From Brevinema_A sp051647245 (GTDB taxonomy: Bacteria > Spirochaetota > Brevinematia > Brevinematales > Brevinemataceae), in NCBI GenBank assembly GCA_051647245.1, contig JBOFDS010000012.1, positions 276,414-340,413 of the forward strand: DNA of 64,000 bases, read 5' to 3'. Each line of letters opens with the position of its first letter. Position 1 is the first letter of the stretch. A program made the position numbers and the translations under genes. The notes beneath the pieces are model-generated. The model was not told the origin of the DNA and did not search any database. It saw nothing but the letters and a program-made list of their open reading frames with translations. Positions 62,951-64,000 of this stretch are shown here, one piece after another.

Positions 62951-63442
62951 TTAGAGTAAAGATTTGAGCGCATCTATTGCAGCATCATAATTTGGTTCAT
63001 GAGAGACTTCAGAAACATATTCAACATATTGGATCGTGTTTTTTTCATCCAATATAAAAACAGCTCTTGCTAATAATTTTAATTCATCAATCAAGAGGCC
63101 AAATTTTTCTGCAAATTCTCTATTTTGATAATCTGACAATACAGTCATATTAATATCATTAGCACCACACCAACGTTGTTGAGCAAATGGTAAATCTAAA
63201 GAAATGGTGATCATATTGATCTCTTTATGTTCTCCCATTTTAGTATTAAATTTTGCTGTTTGAGTCTGACAAGTACCTGTATCCAATGAAGGTACAACAG
63301 AAATCAATTTAATACCTTTGACATCTGACAAACTCCAAGGCTCCAAATTCAATGTTACTGATTTAAAATCAGGGGCTTGATCACCCTTCTGCCATTGTTT
63401 ACCTATGAGGGTAACAGGATTTCCCTTAAAAGTTATATTCAT
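62951..63442 (-). CDS. tpx: Thiol peroxidase (Tpx family)
   Basis: A 163-residue peroxiredoxin that reduces peroxides with thioredoxin. The peroxidatic cysteine is in 'SLDTGTCQTQTAKFN' and the resolving cysteine in 'QRWCGANDI', the Tpx pattern. TrxB at 56628-57554 could recycle it. TAGGAG precedes the ATG. Confidence 0.94.
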   Translation of the reverse strand: MNITFKGNPVTLIGKQWQKGDQAPDFKSVTLNLEPWSLSDVKGIKLISVVPSLDTGTCQTQTAKFNTKMGEHKEINMITISLDLPFAQQRWCGANDINMTVLSDYQNREFAEKFGLLIDELKLLARAVFILDEKNTIQYVEYVSEVSHEPNYDAAIDALKSLL

Positions 63443-63473
63443 ATTATTTCTCCTAACATATTAGTTATTTTTA

Positions 63474-63860
63474 TTATATCATAATATACACAAAAAAGAA
63501 TGAAAAAAGCAATCCTGTAGTAAAAATAAAAAATTCAATAAAAGAAGAAAGGAATGGTTTTTTAGCATAAAGCACAGTTTCTAAAACTTTGAAAAATAAA
63601 ACTATTATAAAAAGTAGAAGAATAGTTATTAAAAGAGAAAGATTTTGCTTTAAATTTACAATAAGTATAAAAGAAAGAAGTACCATAAAGGAATCTGCTA
63701 AAAAAGAAGTAACAAAATGCTTGATTTTCATACCATCATTTTCAGAGAAACCTTCAGGAAAAGTAAGTTTAGCCCAGTTAGTTCCCAAAACAGGTAAAGC
63801 CCAACACATTCCTCTGATCAAAAAAACTAAAAATGAAATAAAAATAAGTTTTAGATACAC
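63474..63860 (-). CDS. Small membrane protein
   Basis: A 128-residue protein with four predicted membrane segments. Not recognised. Start is GTG at 63860 with GGAG seven bases upstream. Confidence 0.6.
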   Translation of the reverse strand: MYLKLIFISFLVFLIRGMCWALPVLGTNWAKLTFPEGFSENDGMKIKHFVTSFLADSFMVLLSFILIVNLKQNLSLLITILLLFIIVLFFKVLETVLYAKKPFLSSFIEFFIFTTGLLFSFFFVYIMI

Positions 63861-63904
63861 AAAAATTCTCCACTAAATTTAAAAAATGAAATAAAAAGAA
63901 GACG

Positions 63905-64000
63905 TAAAAAAACTGGTAGTACCTACTTTCCCCAAATTAATGAGTATCATTGGCGAATTAAGGCTTAACTTCTAGGTTCGGTATGGAACTAGGTGTTTCC
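63905..64000 (-). rRNA. rrf: 5S ribosomal RNA, 3' portion (cut by window edge)
   Basis: On the minus strand the sequence reads CACCTAGTTCCATACCGAACCTAGAAG at the start of the visible part, which contains the conserved 5S loop B-C pattern 'CCGAACCTAGAAGTTAAGC', then ends 'AAGTAGGTACTACCAG'. The mature 3' end is near 63911 and seven T follow as a terminator. The 5' end and 23S should lie beyond 64000. Confidence 0.93.

Noticed and set aside
1..64000. CRISPR arrays, insertion sequences, prophage or toxin-antitoxin modules
   Set aside because: No regularly spaced repeats, transposase, integrase or phage structural genes, and no toxin-antitoxin pair recognised in any gene.

Overview
The window looks like chromosomal DNA of an AT-rich spirochaete. 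The signs are a FlaB-type periplasmic flagellin, a fliK-flgD-flgE-flbD-motA-motB operon, a roughly 900-residue GreA with the large N-terminal extension known from Borrelia and Treponema, and an envelope rich in TPR proteins and lipoproteins. The proteins do not closely match the Borrelia, Treponema or Brachyspira sequences I can recall. A separate lineage such as Brevinematales is possible, but that is inference. No phage, insertion sequence, CRISPR array or integron was seen, so this is core genome, almost fully coding, with no gene-free stretch longer than about 300 bases.

Layout. 1-3.7 kb: a partial unknown gene, a His/Asn-rich zinc-ribbon protein with recO, a small lipoprotein, a FlgJ-type rod protein, and flaB behind a sigma-28 promoter and a CsrA-like leader. 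3.7-14.6 kb (minus): a probable envelope operon of membrane-anchored SMC-like ATPase, TPR protein, TamB and BamA. 14.8-22.9 kb: glgP, a lipoprotein, rarA, thyX, a membrane protein with a transglutaminase-like TPR protein, gph and acpS. 23-27.3 kb: a group-2 sigma factor with an odd cysteine cluster, frr-uppS-cdsA, a fused rnpA-yidD gene, rpmH and tRNA-Phe. 27.3-33.2 kb: mrp, a GT4 glycosyltransferase, a YmdB-type phosphodiesterase with two small downstream genes, and a BatA/BatD-like pair. 33.3-42.9 kb: a TPR membrane protein, miaB, tldD, a membrane protein followed by fliA, hpf, HPr, a possible structured RNA at 40074-40220, phoH, and a DUF4340 protein with a PAS-like partner. 42.9-50.3 kb (minus): DUF2723 protein, small membrane protein, metG, ackA, rlmB and rseP. 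50.4-57.6 kb (minus): greA, a conserved protein, a lytic transglycosylase and trxB. 57.6-62.8 kb (minus): the flagellar operon. 62.9-64 kb: tpx, a membrane protein and the 3' end of an rRNA operon (5S).

The genes form three themes: outer-membrane and lipid assembly (bamA, tamB, uppS, cdsA, rseP, acpS), motility (flagellin, rod, hook, stator, FliA, sigma-28 promoter), and information processing (recO, rarA, frr, rnpA, rpmH, miaB, rlmB, metG, greA). The observations most worth checking are the loss of the conserved FlgE cysteine used for spirochaete hook cross-linking (Ser178, with Lys165 kept), the CsrA-like leader of flaB, the unassigned RNA with long-range pairing, the cysteine-rich insertion in the sigma factor, and the RnpA-YidD fusion. 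Many start codons were chosen from Shine-Dalgarno spacing and are shorter than the longest possible frame.
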